Shown here: in pieces, positions 1-5,308 of the stretch
How positions within the stretch are numbered: the first letter of the stretch is position 1
Layout of the letters: each line of letters opens with the position of its first letter
Assembly (NCBI GenBank): GCA_036840015.1
Contig: DAISVV010000195.1
Span: 1 to 6,179 of the forward strand
Direction: 5' to 3'
DNA length: 6,179 bases
Source of the DNA: SZUA-430 sp036840015
Lineage (GTDB): Bacteria > Pseudomonadota > Alphaproteobacteria > Micropepsales > Micropepsaceae
Program-made: the position numbers and the translations under genes
Notes under the pieces: model-generated
What the model saw: the letters and a program-made list of their open reading frames with translations, nothing else
Databases searched by the model: none
Told to the model about the DNA's origin: nothing

Positions 1-1
1 A

Positions 2-19
2 CTGCCACCTTCCCCCGCT
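2..19. repeat. Possible remnant of the intergenic repeat edge
   Basis: Positions 2-19 match positions 5188-5204 of the short intergenic repeat base for base, except for one extra T at position 11. Similarity stops right after this core, where the repeat would continue with AAAGCGGGTGAGG. It may be a decayed or partly visible repeat on the other side of the gene cluster. A C-rich match this short can also arise by chance, and the window edge prevents a check to the left. Confidence 0.25.
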
Positions 20-66
20 TCCTCGGTATAAGGCCAATAAAATTGCTTAAATTCTCCACCGTCATT

Positions 67-126
67 CCCCATCCCCGGCGCCGCGGTGGATGGTGCGCCG
101 CCGCACCAGCGGCGGGGCGGATGGGG
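67..126. other. Long imperfect stem-loop in the leader
   Basis: The outer arms CCCCATCC (67-74) and GGATGGGG (119-126) are perfectly complementary. Moving inward, CC (75-76) can pair with 116-117 and CGCCGC (79-84) with GCGGCG (109-114). After a six-base bulge (85-90), TGGTGCG (91-97) pairs with CGCACCA (102-108), closing a four-base loop. This gives about 23 base pairs in 60 nt. No T-run follows, so it is not a canonical intrinsic terminator. It could end transcription from an upstream gene, act in the leader of the hydrolase mRNA, or be a dispersed palindromic repeat. Confidence 0.55.
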
Positions 127-199
127 GCCCTCCAGGCCGATGTAAGAAAATCCCGCCCCGCGAGACTGTCCTCCCGACAACAAGGGCAGGACCCCGCGC

Positions 200-1621
200 A
201 TGCACCGCCTGTTAACCGGAATTGGCCTCGCACTCCTCGTCTCGACCGCAGCCCCCGCAAGCCCAGCCCGGGAAAAAAGCTGCTATATCAACGGCTTCGA
301 GACACCGATCCGCTGTGTCACGATATCCGTGCCGCTGGACTATGACGCGCCGTCGGCAGGCAGCATCGAGATCACCGCGGCCGTTGCCCCCGCCACCACC
401 GCGCGCCCTGCCCCGGATCCGCTCTTCGTCTTTGCCGGCGGCCCGGGCCAGGCGGCGACATCACTCGGTCCCTGGCTCGACACCGCCTTCCGCCCCGCGC
501 GGCGCGAGCGTGACGTGGTGCTCTTCGACATCCGCGGCACGGGCCTGTCCCAGGCCATCGACTGCACCATGACCACCTCCGTCACGCAGGACCCTGTCGA
601 GATCCTGCGAAAGGATGCGCAGGCCTGCGCAGCCAAGGCCGGACGCATCGCAGCCTTCCTGTCCTCGCGCGAGATCGTCGAAGACATCGAGCGCATGCGT
701 AAGGCGCTCGGCGCCGAGAAGATCAACCTCTGGGGCGGCTCCTTCGGCACGCGGCTGTCGCAGCATTACGCAAGAAGCTACGGCAAGCATGTCCGCGCCG
801 TGGTGATGGATGCCGCCTCGCCCGTCGGCAACTCGATCTTCCTCACGGCCCCGCGCTATGGCGAAGAGGCCCTGCAGCTCCTCCTGAAGGACTGCAGCGC
901 CGATCCCGCCTGCGCCAAGGCGTTTCCAGCACTTGCAACCGACATCGCAACGCTGCTGTCCCAACTCGAGGCCGCACCGCTGACCTTCACCGCGACCGAC
1001 CCAAGGACGGGCATTGCAGGCCCCGCACGCCTCGATCGCTACACGCTCGCCGGCACGGTACGTGCCGCGATGTATGACGGCCTGTCCCGCAGCGTCATTC
1101 CCTTCGCAATCCATCAGTCCGCACGCGGCAACCAGGCCCCGCTGATGGCGCTGGGCTCGGGCTCGGGCGACTGGATCGCCGAAAGCGTCTCCTTCGGATC
1201 GATGCTGGGCGTGCTGTGCGGCGAGGACATCGAACTGGCAAGGCGCGCCGCCCCTGCCGCGCGCTCCTTCGGTTTCATGACCGACAGCTATTTCCGCACC
1301 TTCGCCACAGCCTGCGAAGTGTGGCCCCATCGCGCCTTGCCCGAACGCATGCTGCAGACCTTCAAGTCCGACATCCCGGCCTTCGCGATCTCGGGCGCGC
1401 GCGATCCCGTCACGCCGCCCGCCGCGGCCGAGGAGGCGCTCGCCATGTTCGGCCGCCGCGTCCACCTCGTCATCCCGCAGGGTTTCCACACCAACAGCCC
1501 CTCGCGCTGCGTGTCGGAACTGATCGGCGCGTTCCTCCAGGACCCGGCAGCGGGCGCCACCGACCACGCCTGCGCGGCGAAGTTCACCCGTCCGCGCTTC
1601 CTCCTCTCTCCGACACTGTGA
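200..1621 (+). CDS. Secreted alpha/beta hydrolase, TAP/S33 aminopeptidase-like
   Basis: This 473-residue protein is a predicted serine hydrolase exported from the cytoplasm. Residues 1-23 form a Sec-type signal peptide: MHR, then a hydrophobic stretch from Leu4 to about Ala18, with likely cleavage after Ala20 or Ala23. The GGPG motif at 80-83 fits the oxyanion loop of proline-iminopeptidase/TAP-type enzymes. WGGSFG at 178-183 supplies the nucleophile Ser181. Asp402 in SGARDPVTPP and His430 in QGFHTN complete the triad, the latter two within a TAP-like C-terminal region. Many cysteines, from Cys28 onward, fit disulfides in an extracytoplasmic protein. Length is normal for the family. Relatives remove N-terminal residues from short peptides, but the true substrate may be another ester or amide. 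It lies 10 bp upstream of the ABC ATPase gene on the same strand, so it is probably co-transcribed. The ATG at 200 is chosen because it gives the complete signal peptide and has GCAGG nine bases upstream. Confidence 0.88.
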   Translation: MHRLLTGIGLALLVSTAAPASPAREKSCYINGFETPIRCVTISVPLDYDAPSAGSIEITAAVAPATTARPAPDPLFVFAGGPGQAATSLGPWLDTAFRPARRERDVVLFDIRGTGLSQAIDCTMTTSVTQDPVEILRKDAQACAAKAGRIAAFLSSREIVEDIERMRKALGAEKINLWGGSFGTRLSQHYARSYGKHVRAVVMDAASPVGNSIFLTAPRYGEEALQLLLKDCSADPACAKAFPALATDIATLLSQLEAAPLTFTATDPRTGIAGPARLDRYTLAGTVRAAMYDGLSRSVIPFAIHQSARGNQAPLMALGSGSGDWIAESVSFGSMLGVLCGEDIELARRAAPAARSFGFMTDSYFRTFATACEVWPHRALPERMLQTFKSDIPAFAISGARDPVTPPAAAEEALAMFGRRVHLVIPQGFHTNSPSRCVSELIGAFLQDPAAGATDHACAAKFTRPRFLLSPTL

Positions 1622-1631
1622 GGCTCGACCC

Positions 1632-2354
1632 ATGATCATCGGCAAGGACCTTCGCAAGGCATTCGGCGCCGTCAAGGCGGTGGACGGACTTTCCTTCTCG
1701 GCCGGCGACGGCGCCATCACCACGCTGCTCGGCGGCAACGGCTCGGGCAAGACCACGACGCTGCGCATGATCGGAAGCCTCATCCGCCCCGATGCTGGGA
1801 CAGTCACGATCGACGGCGCCGACACCGTCCGTGAACGGACGAAAGCGCTCTCTCACCTCGGCATGCTTCACGACGATTTCGGCCTCTACCCGCGTCTGCG
1901 GATCATCGAGCACATCCGCTTCTCCGCCCAGCTCCACGGGCTCAGCGGCCGCAGGCTCTCCACGGCCGTCGACAACGCCATCGAGGCCCTGGGCCTTGGC
2001 GACATCAGCAACCGCTTCGCTGCCGGCCTGAGTCACGGCCAGCGCATGAAGACGGCGCTGGCGCGCACCATCGTCCATTCTCCGCGCAACCTTGTCCTCG
2101 ACGAACCCACGCGCGGCCTCGATGTCTTCGCGGTGCGCGTCCTGCGCGACCTGCTGCGCCGGCTGCGCAGCGAGGGCGTCTGCATCCTGATGTCCAGCCA
2201 CGCCATGGCCGAAGTGATGGAACTCTCCGACCGCCTGATCGTCATCGACCAGGGCAAGCTCATCGCCGAAGGCACGCCCGCCGAAATCATCGCCAAAGGC
2301 GGTGGCAGCGACCTCGAAACGGCATTCCTCAGGCTCACAGGAGCAGCAGCATGA
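1632..2354 (+). CDS. ABC transporter ATP-binding protein, NatA-type
   Basis: This 240-residue cytoplasmic ATPase should power the membrane protein encoded next. All core ABC motifs are present in order: Walker A GGNGSGKT at 34-41 (Lys40), signature LSHGQ at 133-137, Walker B NLVLDE at 153-158 with catalytic Glu158, the D-loop around GLD 162-164, and the H-loop His190 in SSHAM. Two deviations stand out. The usual proline of GPNG is Gly35, and the Q-loop position reads LHDDFGLYPRL (79-89) without glutamine. The GLYPRL context resembles the NatA/DrrA branch, where the glutamine is often replaced. The start has TGAGG eight bases upstream, overlapping the hydrolase stop codon. The stop shares ATGA with the permease start. 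The substrate is unknown: family members export sodium, drugs, peptides or other small compounds, so I assign no gene symbol. Confidence 0.93.
   Translation: MIIGKDLRKAFGAVKAVDGLSFSAGDGAITTLLGGNGSGKTTTLRMIGSLIRPDAGTVTIDGADTVRERTKALSHLGMLHDDFGLYPRLRIIEHIRFSAQLHGLSGRRLSTAVDNAIEALGLGDISNRFAAGLSHGQRMKTALARTIVHSPRNLVLDEPTRGLDVFAVRVLRDLLRRLRSEGVCILMSSHAMAEVMELSDRLIVIDQGKLIAEGTPAEIIAKGGGSDLETAFLRLTGAAA
2339..2343 (+). promoter_or_regulatory. Ribosome binding site of the permease gene
   Basis: AGGAG lies seven bases before the ATG at 2351, inside the last codons of the ATPase gene. It is the best Shine-Dalgarno match in the window and supports the overlapping start, so the permease need not rely only on coupled translation. 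Confidence 0.7.
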
Positions 2355-3460
2355 TCATCCTCTCGATCTTCCTCAAGGAATTCATCGACCTCATGCGCGA
2401 CCGCAGGGCGCTTGTCTCCGGATTCGCCTATGCAGCCTTCGGTCCGCTGGTCATCTTGATGACCGTGAGCGTGCTTGCCACGGAAGCCCGCAATGACAAC
2501 TGGTCCCCAATCCGCTTCTGCGGTCCCTCCTCGCCACTGCTCGAGGAGGAACTGAAGGCCGCACGGCTCGAATTCGCACCCGACGCCGCCATCTGCATAC
2601 TCATTCCGGAGGACTTCGAGACGCGTCTCGCAGAGGGCCGCACCGCCCGCGTGCAGATCAGGGGCGACCTCCTCGCCCAGTCCACCACGATCGACCGGGT
2701 CGAGGGGACCATCCTGCGCTTTGCATCGACCCTGAGCACCCAGCGGCTTCTCGCACGCGGCATGGCGCCGGCCATCGCCAATCCGGTATCCGTCGAGACC
2801 CAGAACAACAACAGCTACTCGCGTGCAGCCGACCTGATCGCGCGCATGCTGATCCTCTTTCTTGTGCTGTCACCCTTCATCGTCAGCGTTGCGGCAGCAG
2901 CCGACATGACCGCCGGCGAGCGCGAACGACGTTCGATCGAGCCACTTCTGGTACACCCGGTCAGCGCGCTCAGCATTGTCATCGGAAAATGGATGGCCGC
3001 TGCCGCACTGGGTGTCGTCGGTACCACCGCCTGCGTCCTGGGCGGGCTTTACCTGATGGAGCAGTCAGAACTGGCGCAACTGGGCATCAGGCTCGACACC
3101 AGCCTCGGCGCAGGCCTGCTCGTGTCGCTCTATCTCGTCCCGATCACCCTGCTCGCCGCCGCCATCCAGGTCACGGTCGGCTTCTGGTCGCGCAACTTCA
3201 AGGACGCACAGAGCTACCTGATGCTCCTGTCCTTCGTGCCAGCCGTTGTCGGCTTCATGTTGAACGGCGAGCGTCTTGTCGCCGCCGCAGGCTGGCCGCT
3301 TGCCTGGGAAATGAACGCGCTCGCAGGCCCACTTCTGGGCGCCCCACCCACGTCGGTTCCCTTCGCGCTGATCGCCGCCGTCGAGCTGGCGCTGGTCGCA
3401 GCCCTGCTGGCACTGAGCGCGCGGCGCCTGCGCAGCGAGGCGATACTCTCCCACGGATGA
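2351..3460 (+). CDS. ABC-2-type permease, NatB-like
   Basis: This 369-residue integral membrane protein is the likely transmembrane partner of the preceding ATPase. The visible architecture is a short cytoplasmic N-terminus (FLKEFIDLMRDRRAL), a first helix at about 22-43, a long soluble loop at about 45-160 that is probably outside the cytoplasm, and then further helices near 164-184, 207-235, 252-276, 288-304 and 335-356. Just after the second helix comes GERERRSIEPLL (189-200), matching the GE-RE-T-E-LL-type coupling motif of NatB/ABC-2 permeases. The ATG overlaps the ATPase stop as ATGA, with AGGAG at good spacing. The stop overlaps the next gene's ATG in the same way. Length and topology fit NatB-like proteins. 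Whether the pair works as a dimer of each subunit, and what it exports, cannot be read here. Confidence 0.88.
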   Translation: MIILSIFLKEFIDLMRDRRALVSGFAYAAFGPLVILMTVSVLATEARNDNWSPIRFCGPSSPLLEEELKAARLEFAPDAAICILIPEDFETRLAEGRTARVQIRGDLLAQSTTIDRVEGTILRFASTLSTQRLLARGMAPAIANPVSVETQNNNSYSRAADLIARMLILFLVLSPFIVSVAAAADMTAGERERRSIEPLLVHPVSALSIVIGKWMAAAALGVVGTTACVLGGLYLMEQSELAQLGIRLDTSLGAGLLVSLYLVPITLLAAAIQVTVGFWSRNFKDAQSYLMLLSFVPAVVGFMLNGERLVAAAGWPLAWEMNALAGPLLGAPPTSVPFALIAAVELALVAALLALSARRLRSEAILSHG

Positions 3461-3948
3461 ACCGATTCGAGGACATTGCAAGGCAGCATGCGCCGCTGAT
3501 CCGGCGCATCGCCCGCTCCTATGAGGCCAACCCCGCGCGCAGCGAGGAACTTGTGCAGGAAATCCACCTCGCGCTCTGGCAGGCCCTGCCGGGCTTTCGC
3601 GGCGAGGCATCGCTTCGCACCTTCGTCGCGCGCATCGCCCACAACAGGGCCATCAGCCACGTCGCGCGAGAGGCACGAGAACCGCGCGTGGTCGGCCTCG
3701 ACGAGACATTGCCCGCCGCCGGCGCCTCGCCCGAGGATCACGCCACGCACAAGGACCTGCGGGTGAAACTCGAAGCCGCCGTCCAGCGCCTGCCGGTCAG
3801 CCTGAAGGTTGCAGCCACGCTCGCGCTCGAAGGGTTCTCGCCCGAGGAAGTCGCCGGCGTCCTCGGCATCGGCGTGTCGGCGGCGGGCGTGCGCCTGCAC
3901 CGGGCAAAGGAAAGACTGAAGGAAATGATGGAAGGATCGGTCACATGA
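3457..3948 (+). CDS. ECF-like RNA polymerase sigma factor
   Basis: This 163-residue sigma-70 family protein has only the two domains typical of group 4 (ECF) factors. Region 2 spans about 8-72 and includes EELVQEIHLALWQALPGFRG followed by SLRTFVARIAHNRAISH, the usual core-binding and -10-reading segment. A linker at about 73-100 leads to region 4 at about 103-156, with the helix-turn-helix FSPEEVAGVLGIGVSAAGVRLHRAKERL. The reading frame stays open for 156 codons upstream, but that part overlaps the permease gene out of frame and has no sigma homology. The ATG at 3457 forms an ATGA overlap with the permease stop and starts directly before region 2, so it is preferred. Its Shine-Dalgarno is weak, which suggests coupled translation. 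It should direct RNA polymerase to a small regulon, possibly including its own operon. Confidence 0.88.
   Translation: MNRFEDIARQHAPLIRRIARSYEANPARSEELVQEIHLALWQALPGFRGEASLRTFVARIAHNRAISHVAREAREPRVVGLDETLPAAGASPEDHATHKDLRVKLEAAVQRLPVSLKVAATLALEGFSPEEVAGVLGIGVSAAGVRLHRAKERLKEMMEGSVT
3931..3936 (+). promoter_or_regulatory. Ribosome binding site of the four-helix membrane protein gene
   Basis: GAAGGA lies eight bases before the ATG at 3945 and inside the last sigma-factor codons. It supports the start that overlaps the sigma stop as ATGA. Confidence 0.55.
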
Positions 3949-4529
3949 GCGGAGCCGATTGGAAGGACCTCGAAGCCGCATGGCAATCGCTGCCCGACGA
4001 CAGCGTTCCCGCCCTCGCGCGCAAGGAACTGCACCGCGCCGCGCGCCTGCGCTGGTGGTCGAAGACATACTTCGTGATTGAGATCCTGAGCACCGTGATC
4101 GCGTGGATCGTGGGTGCCCTGCTGGTCGCATACGGCGACGGCGTGAGGCCCATTTTCGGCATCGGCTTCGTCTTCCTCGCAACCTTCGCGATGGCAGCCT
4201 CCCTCTGGGCCCGGGCGAGGCCACAGCCGCGAGACGAGGATCCCATCCTGCACGCCGTCGCCCGGGCAGCCGACCGGGTGAATTTCGGCATCCGGATGGC
4301 CTACGCCAATCTCTGGGCGATCTTCGCGGCACTTGTCTTCATGGCCCTCTATGCGAGTGCCATCGAATTCTATGGTCAGGAAGATGACCGCGCCGCAGGC
4401 CTTCTCGGGCTTGCCTTCGGCCTCGGCTGGACCAGCCTCTGGCTGGCAGGCACCCTGATCTACATGCACTGGCGAAGCCTCGACCTCGAGCGCCTGAAGG
4501 CCCTGGAGGCCTCCCTGCGGGAGGAGTGA
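3945..4529 (+). CDS. Four-helix membrane protein, candidate anti-sigma partner
   Basis: I do not recognise a named family in this 194-residue protein. The N-terminal 40 residues are soluble and charged (WKDLEAAWQSLPDD, then a basic stretch RKELHRAARLRWWSK). Four hydrophobic helices follow at about 42-64, 67-89, 118-140 and 151-173. A charged loop at 90-117 separates the two pairs, and a charged amphipathic tail ends the protein (SLDLERLKALEASLREE). There are no cysteines, so the zinc-binding HxxxCxxC motif of common ZAS anti-sigma factors is absent. The gene overlaps the sigma gene stop as ATGA, the arrangement typical of sigma/anti-sigma pairs, and the short N-terminal domain could bind the sigma factor. 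That role is inferred from position only; it could instead be an accessory subunit of the exporter. Confidence 0.72.
   Translation: MSGADWKDLEAAWQSLPDDSVPALARKELHRAARLRWWSKTYFVIEILSTVIAWIVGALLVAYGDGVRPIFGIGFVFLATFAMAASLWARARPQPRDEDPILHAVARAADRVNFGIRMAYANLWAIFAALVFMALYASAIEFYGQEDDRAAGLLGLAFGLGWTSLWLAGTLIYMHWRSLDLERLKALEASLREE
4510..4524. other. Small perfect hairpin at the 3' end of the gene cluster
   Basis: CCTCCC (4510-4515) and GGGAGG (4519-4524) pair around a three-base loop within the last codons before the TGA at 4527. GGAGG at 4505-4509 can pair alternatively with CCTCC at 4510-4514. No T-run follows. It might contribute to mRNA 3' end formation together with the palindrome at 4602-4638, but it may simply reflect the codons of ASLREE. 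Confidence 0.3.
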
Positions 4530-4601
4530 CAATTATCCCCACTCTCCACACTTCACGCCCGCGGCGCGTCACCCTCCCCCGTTAAAGCGGTTGAGGAAAC
4601 A

Positions 4602-4638
4602 CACGTTTCTCCCCTCGCTTCAGCGAGGGGAGTACGTG
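4602..4638. other. Palindrome with perfect 11-bp arms, array copy 1A
   Basis: CTCCCCTCGCT (4609-4619) and AGCGAGGGGAG (4622-4632) are perfect inverted repeats separated by TC. CACGT (4602-4606) and ACGTG (4634-4638) extend the stem across a small internal loop, giving 16 pairs. The same structure recurs four more times in the window. It might stop transcription of the upstream gene cluster, but there is no T-run, so it is not a standard intrinsic terminator. Confidence 0.85.
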
Positions 4639-4657
4639 CGCACCGAAGGTGCTGCAC
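4636..4657. other. Second hairpin competing with the main palindrome
   Basis: GCACC (4640-4644) and GGTGC (4648-4652) close a GAA loop. GTGC (4636-4639) and GCAC (4654-4657) extend it past a single bulged T. The bases GTG at 4636-4638 are also needed by the outer stem of the main palindrome, so the two complete structures cannot form together. The same bases recur in every complete copy. Confidence 0.6.
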
Positions 4658-4713
4658 GGGAGGGGAGCCCACGACAATCTGTTACAATTCAGCGCTCGCA
4701 CCACAGCCAACCT

Positions 4714-4731
4714 TGTGCTCGAACCAGCACA
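4714..4731 (+). promoter_or_regulatory. Inverted repeat at the DUF559 start codon, copy 1
   Basis: GTGCT (4715-4719) and AGCAC (4726-4730) are perfect inverted repeats with a six-base spacer. T4714 can also pair with A4731, the first base of the ATG. No Shine-Dalgarno sequence is visible before this ATG. The hairpin or palindrome could limit translation or bind a protein. Arms this short may be accidental. Confidence 0.35.
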
Positions 4732-5105
4732 TGCGAAAGAACACGGCAAGGGCAGCAAAATACGCCAAAACCCTGAGGACAAGCATGCCGCAGGCAGAAG
4801 TCATCCTCTGGTCCTTTCTGCGGAAGAGGCGGCAGCAAGGCCTTCGCTTCCGTCGACAGCATCCACTGGGCCCGTACATCACCGATTTTGCCTGCATTGC
4901 TGCCCGAATGGTGATCGAAGTAGACGGTCCATCCCACTGGACTGACGAGGGCCGGCGTCATGACCGCCAGCGGACAGCCTATCTCGAAGCGCAAGGCTGG
5001 CACGTGATCCGGATTTGCAACGACGACGTCTATCGCAACCTCGACGCGGTCCTCGACCACATCTTCGACTGCGCCATGCGCTCAATCATCCGTCAAGACG
5101 AATGA
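4731..5105 (+). CDS. DUF559 endonuclease-like protein, copy 1
   Basis: This 124-residue protein matches the DUF559 family, which belongs to the PD-(D/E)XK / very-short-patch-repair-like nuclease fold. The conserved order is visible. An N-terminal helix region ARAAKYAKTLRTSMPQAEVILW (7-27) leads to LRKRRQQGLRFRRQHPLGPYITDF with Asp52. IEVDGPSH follows, with Glu63, Asp65 and His69, and then HDRQRTAYLEAQGWHVIRI (77-95) and a DDVYRNLDAVLDHI tail. Asp52, Glu63 and nearby acidic and His residues are candidate metal or active-site residues. Activity and target are not established for most of the family. Length is typical. ATG 4731 is chosen because the family N-terminus begins here. TTG 4713 would add six residues; Met19 (4785) has a TGAGGA upstream but would remove the conserved first helix. 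The gene is visibly richer in A than its neighbours, suggesting transfer. It lies alone between direct repeats. Confidence 0.85.
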   Translation: MRKNTARAAKYAKTLRTSMPQAEVILWSFLRKRRQQGLRFRRQHPLGPYITDFACIAARMVIEVDGPSHWTDEGRRHDRQRTAYLEAQGWHVIRICNDDVYRNLDAVLDHIFDCAMRSIIRQDE

Positions 5106-5109
5106 CGAG

Positions 5110-5134
5110 CCTTGCTCGCTGCGCTACAGCAAGG
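5110..5134. terminator. Hairpin after the DUF559 stop, copy 1
   Basis: CCTTGCT (5110-5116) pairs perfectly with AGCAAGG (5128-5134) around an 11-base loop, starting five bases after the stop codon. It is placed like a terminator, but no T-run follows, so only weak termination or 3' end protection is supported. The arms resemble a divergent form of the CTCCCCTCGCT palindrome nearby. Confidence 0.4.
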
Positions 5135-5153
5135 GGAGCACGTCACCTCCCGC

Positions 5154-5291
5154 CCCCCTCCGTCAGCCGCAGCCTTGACGGCGTCGGCTGCCACCTCCCC
5201 CGCTAAAGCGGGTGAGGAAACACACGTTTCTCCCCTCGCTTCAGCGAGGGGAGTACGTGCGCACCGAAGGTGCTGCACGGAAGGGGAGCCC
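5154..5291. repeat. Short structured repeat, B type, array copy 1
   Basis: This 138-bp stretch matches 5309-5446 at a 155-base offset with only four differences by my count (5180, 5203, 5212 and 5281). Four inverted repeats follow one another: CAGCCG/CGGCTG (5164-5190), CCTC-CCCGC/GCGGG-GAGG (5194-5217), the 11-bp-arm palindrome (5223-5259) and GCACC-GAA-GGTGC (5261-5273). It is in the same orientation as the A copies, so the DUF559 gene is flanked by direct repeats. Confidence 0.88.
5223..5259. other. Palindrome with perfect 11-bp arms, array copy 1B
   Basis: The arms at 5230-5240 and 5243-5253 are identical to those of the first copy, and CACGT (5223-5227) / ACGTG (5255-5259) extends the stem. 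The conserved stem and loop in A and B types, while flanking bases differ, show that this is the core of the repeat family. Confidence 0.85.
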
Positions 5292-5308
5292 GCACCCTCA
5301 ACAGAGCG

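Larger units (their letters stand above)
1..199. other. Non-coding leader upstream of the five-gene unit
   Basis: I see no convincing gene here. The stretch holds an A/T-richer segment at about 27-58, a long imperfect hairpin at 67-126, and a modest purine-rich ribosome binding site (GCAGG at 186-190, nine bases before the ATG at 200). The A/T-rich segment is the most likely place for a promoter of the downstream genes, but I could not find a well-spaced -35/-10 pair, so no promoter is called. Short open frames through this stretch lack family resemblance and look like by-products of high GC. Confidence 0.5.
4573..4670. repeat. Short structured repeat, A type, left-truncated
   Basis: This is the A version of the intergenic repeat, recognised by GTTAAAGCGGTTGAGG and the ending GGGAGGGGAGCCC. 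Compared with the complete A copy at 5309-5446 it lacks the first 40 bases; unique sequence lies to its left instead. It contains the long palindrome at 4602-4638 and a second hairpin at 4636-4657. It stands between the membrane-protein gene and the first DUF559 gene. Confidence 0.9.

Noticed and set aside
41..68. Sigma-70 promoter using TTGCTT at 43-48 as -35
   Set aside because: No acceptable -10 hexamer lies 16-18 bases downstream; the region there is C-rich (CATTCC).
461..1825. A 454-codon open frame on the minus strand across the hydrolase and the start of the ATPase gene
   Set aside because: It is antisense to two genes with complete catalytic motifs, its translation is low-complexity and Arg/Gly/Ala-rich with no family motif, and long antisense frames are common in GC-rich DNA.
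2989..3456. An N-terminal extension of 156 codons on the sigma factor
   Set aside because: It overlaps the permease gene in another frame, is Arg-rich without sigma homology, and the ATG at 3457 starts just before region 2 with an ATGA overlap.
3214..4332. A 372-codon minus-strand open frame opposite the permease, sigma and membrane-protein genes
   Set aside because: Its translation is Arg/Ser/Pro-rich with no recognisable domain and lies opposite well-supported genes.
4602..4638. Canonical rho-independent terminator for the operon
   Set aside because: The stem is strong, but it is followed by ACGTGCGC rather than a T-run; a terminating role remains possible but is not supported as the standard type.
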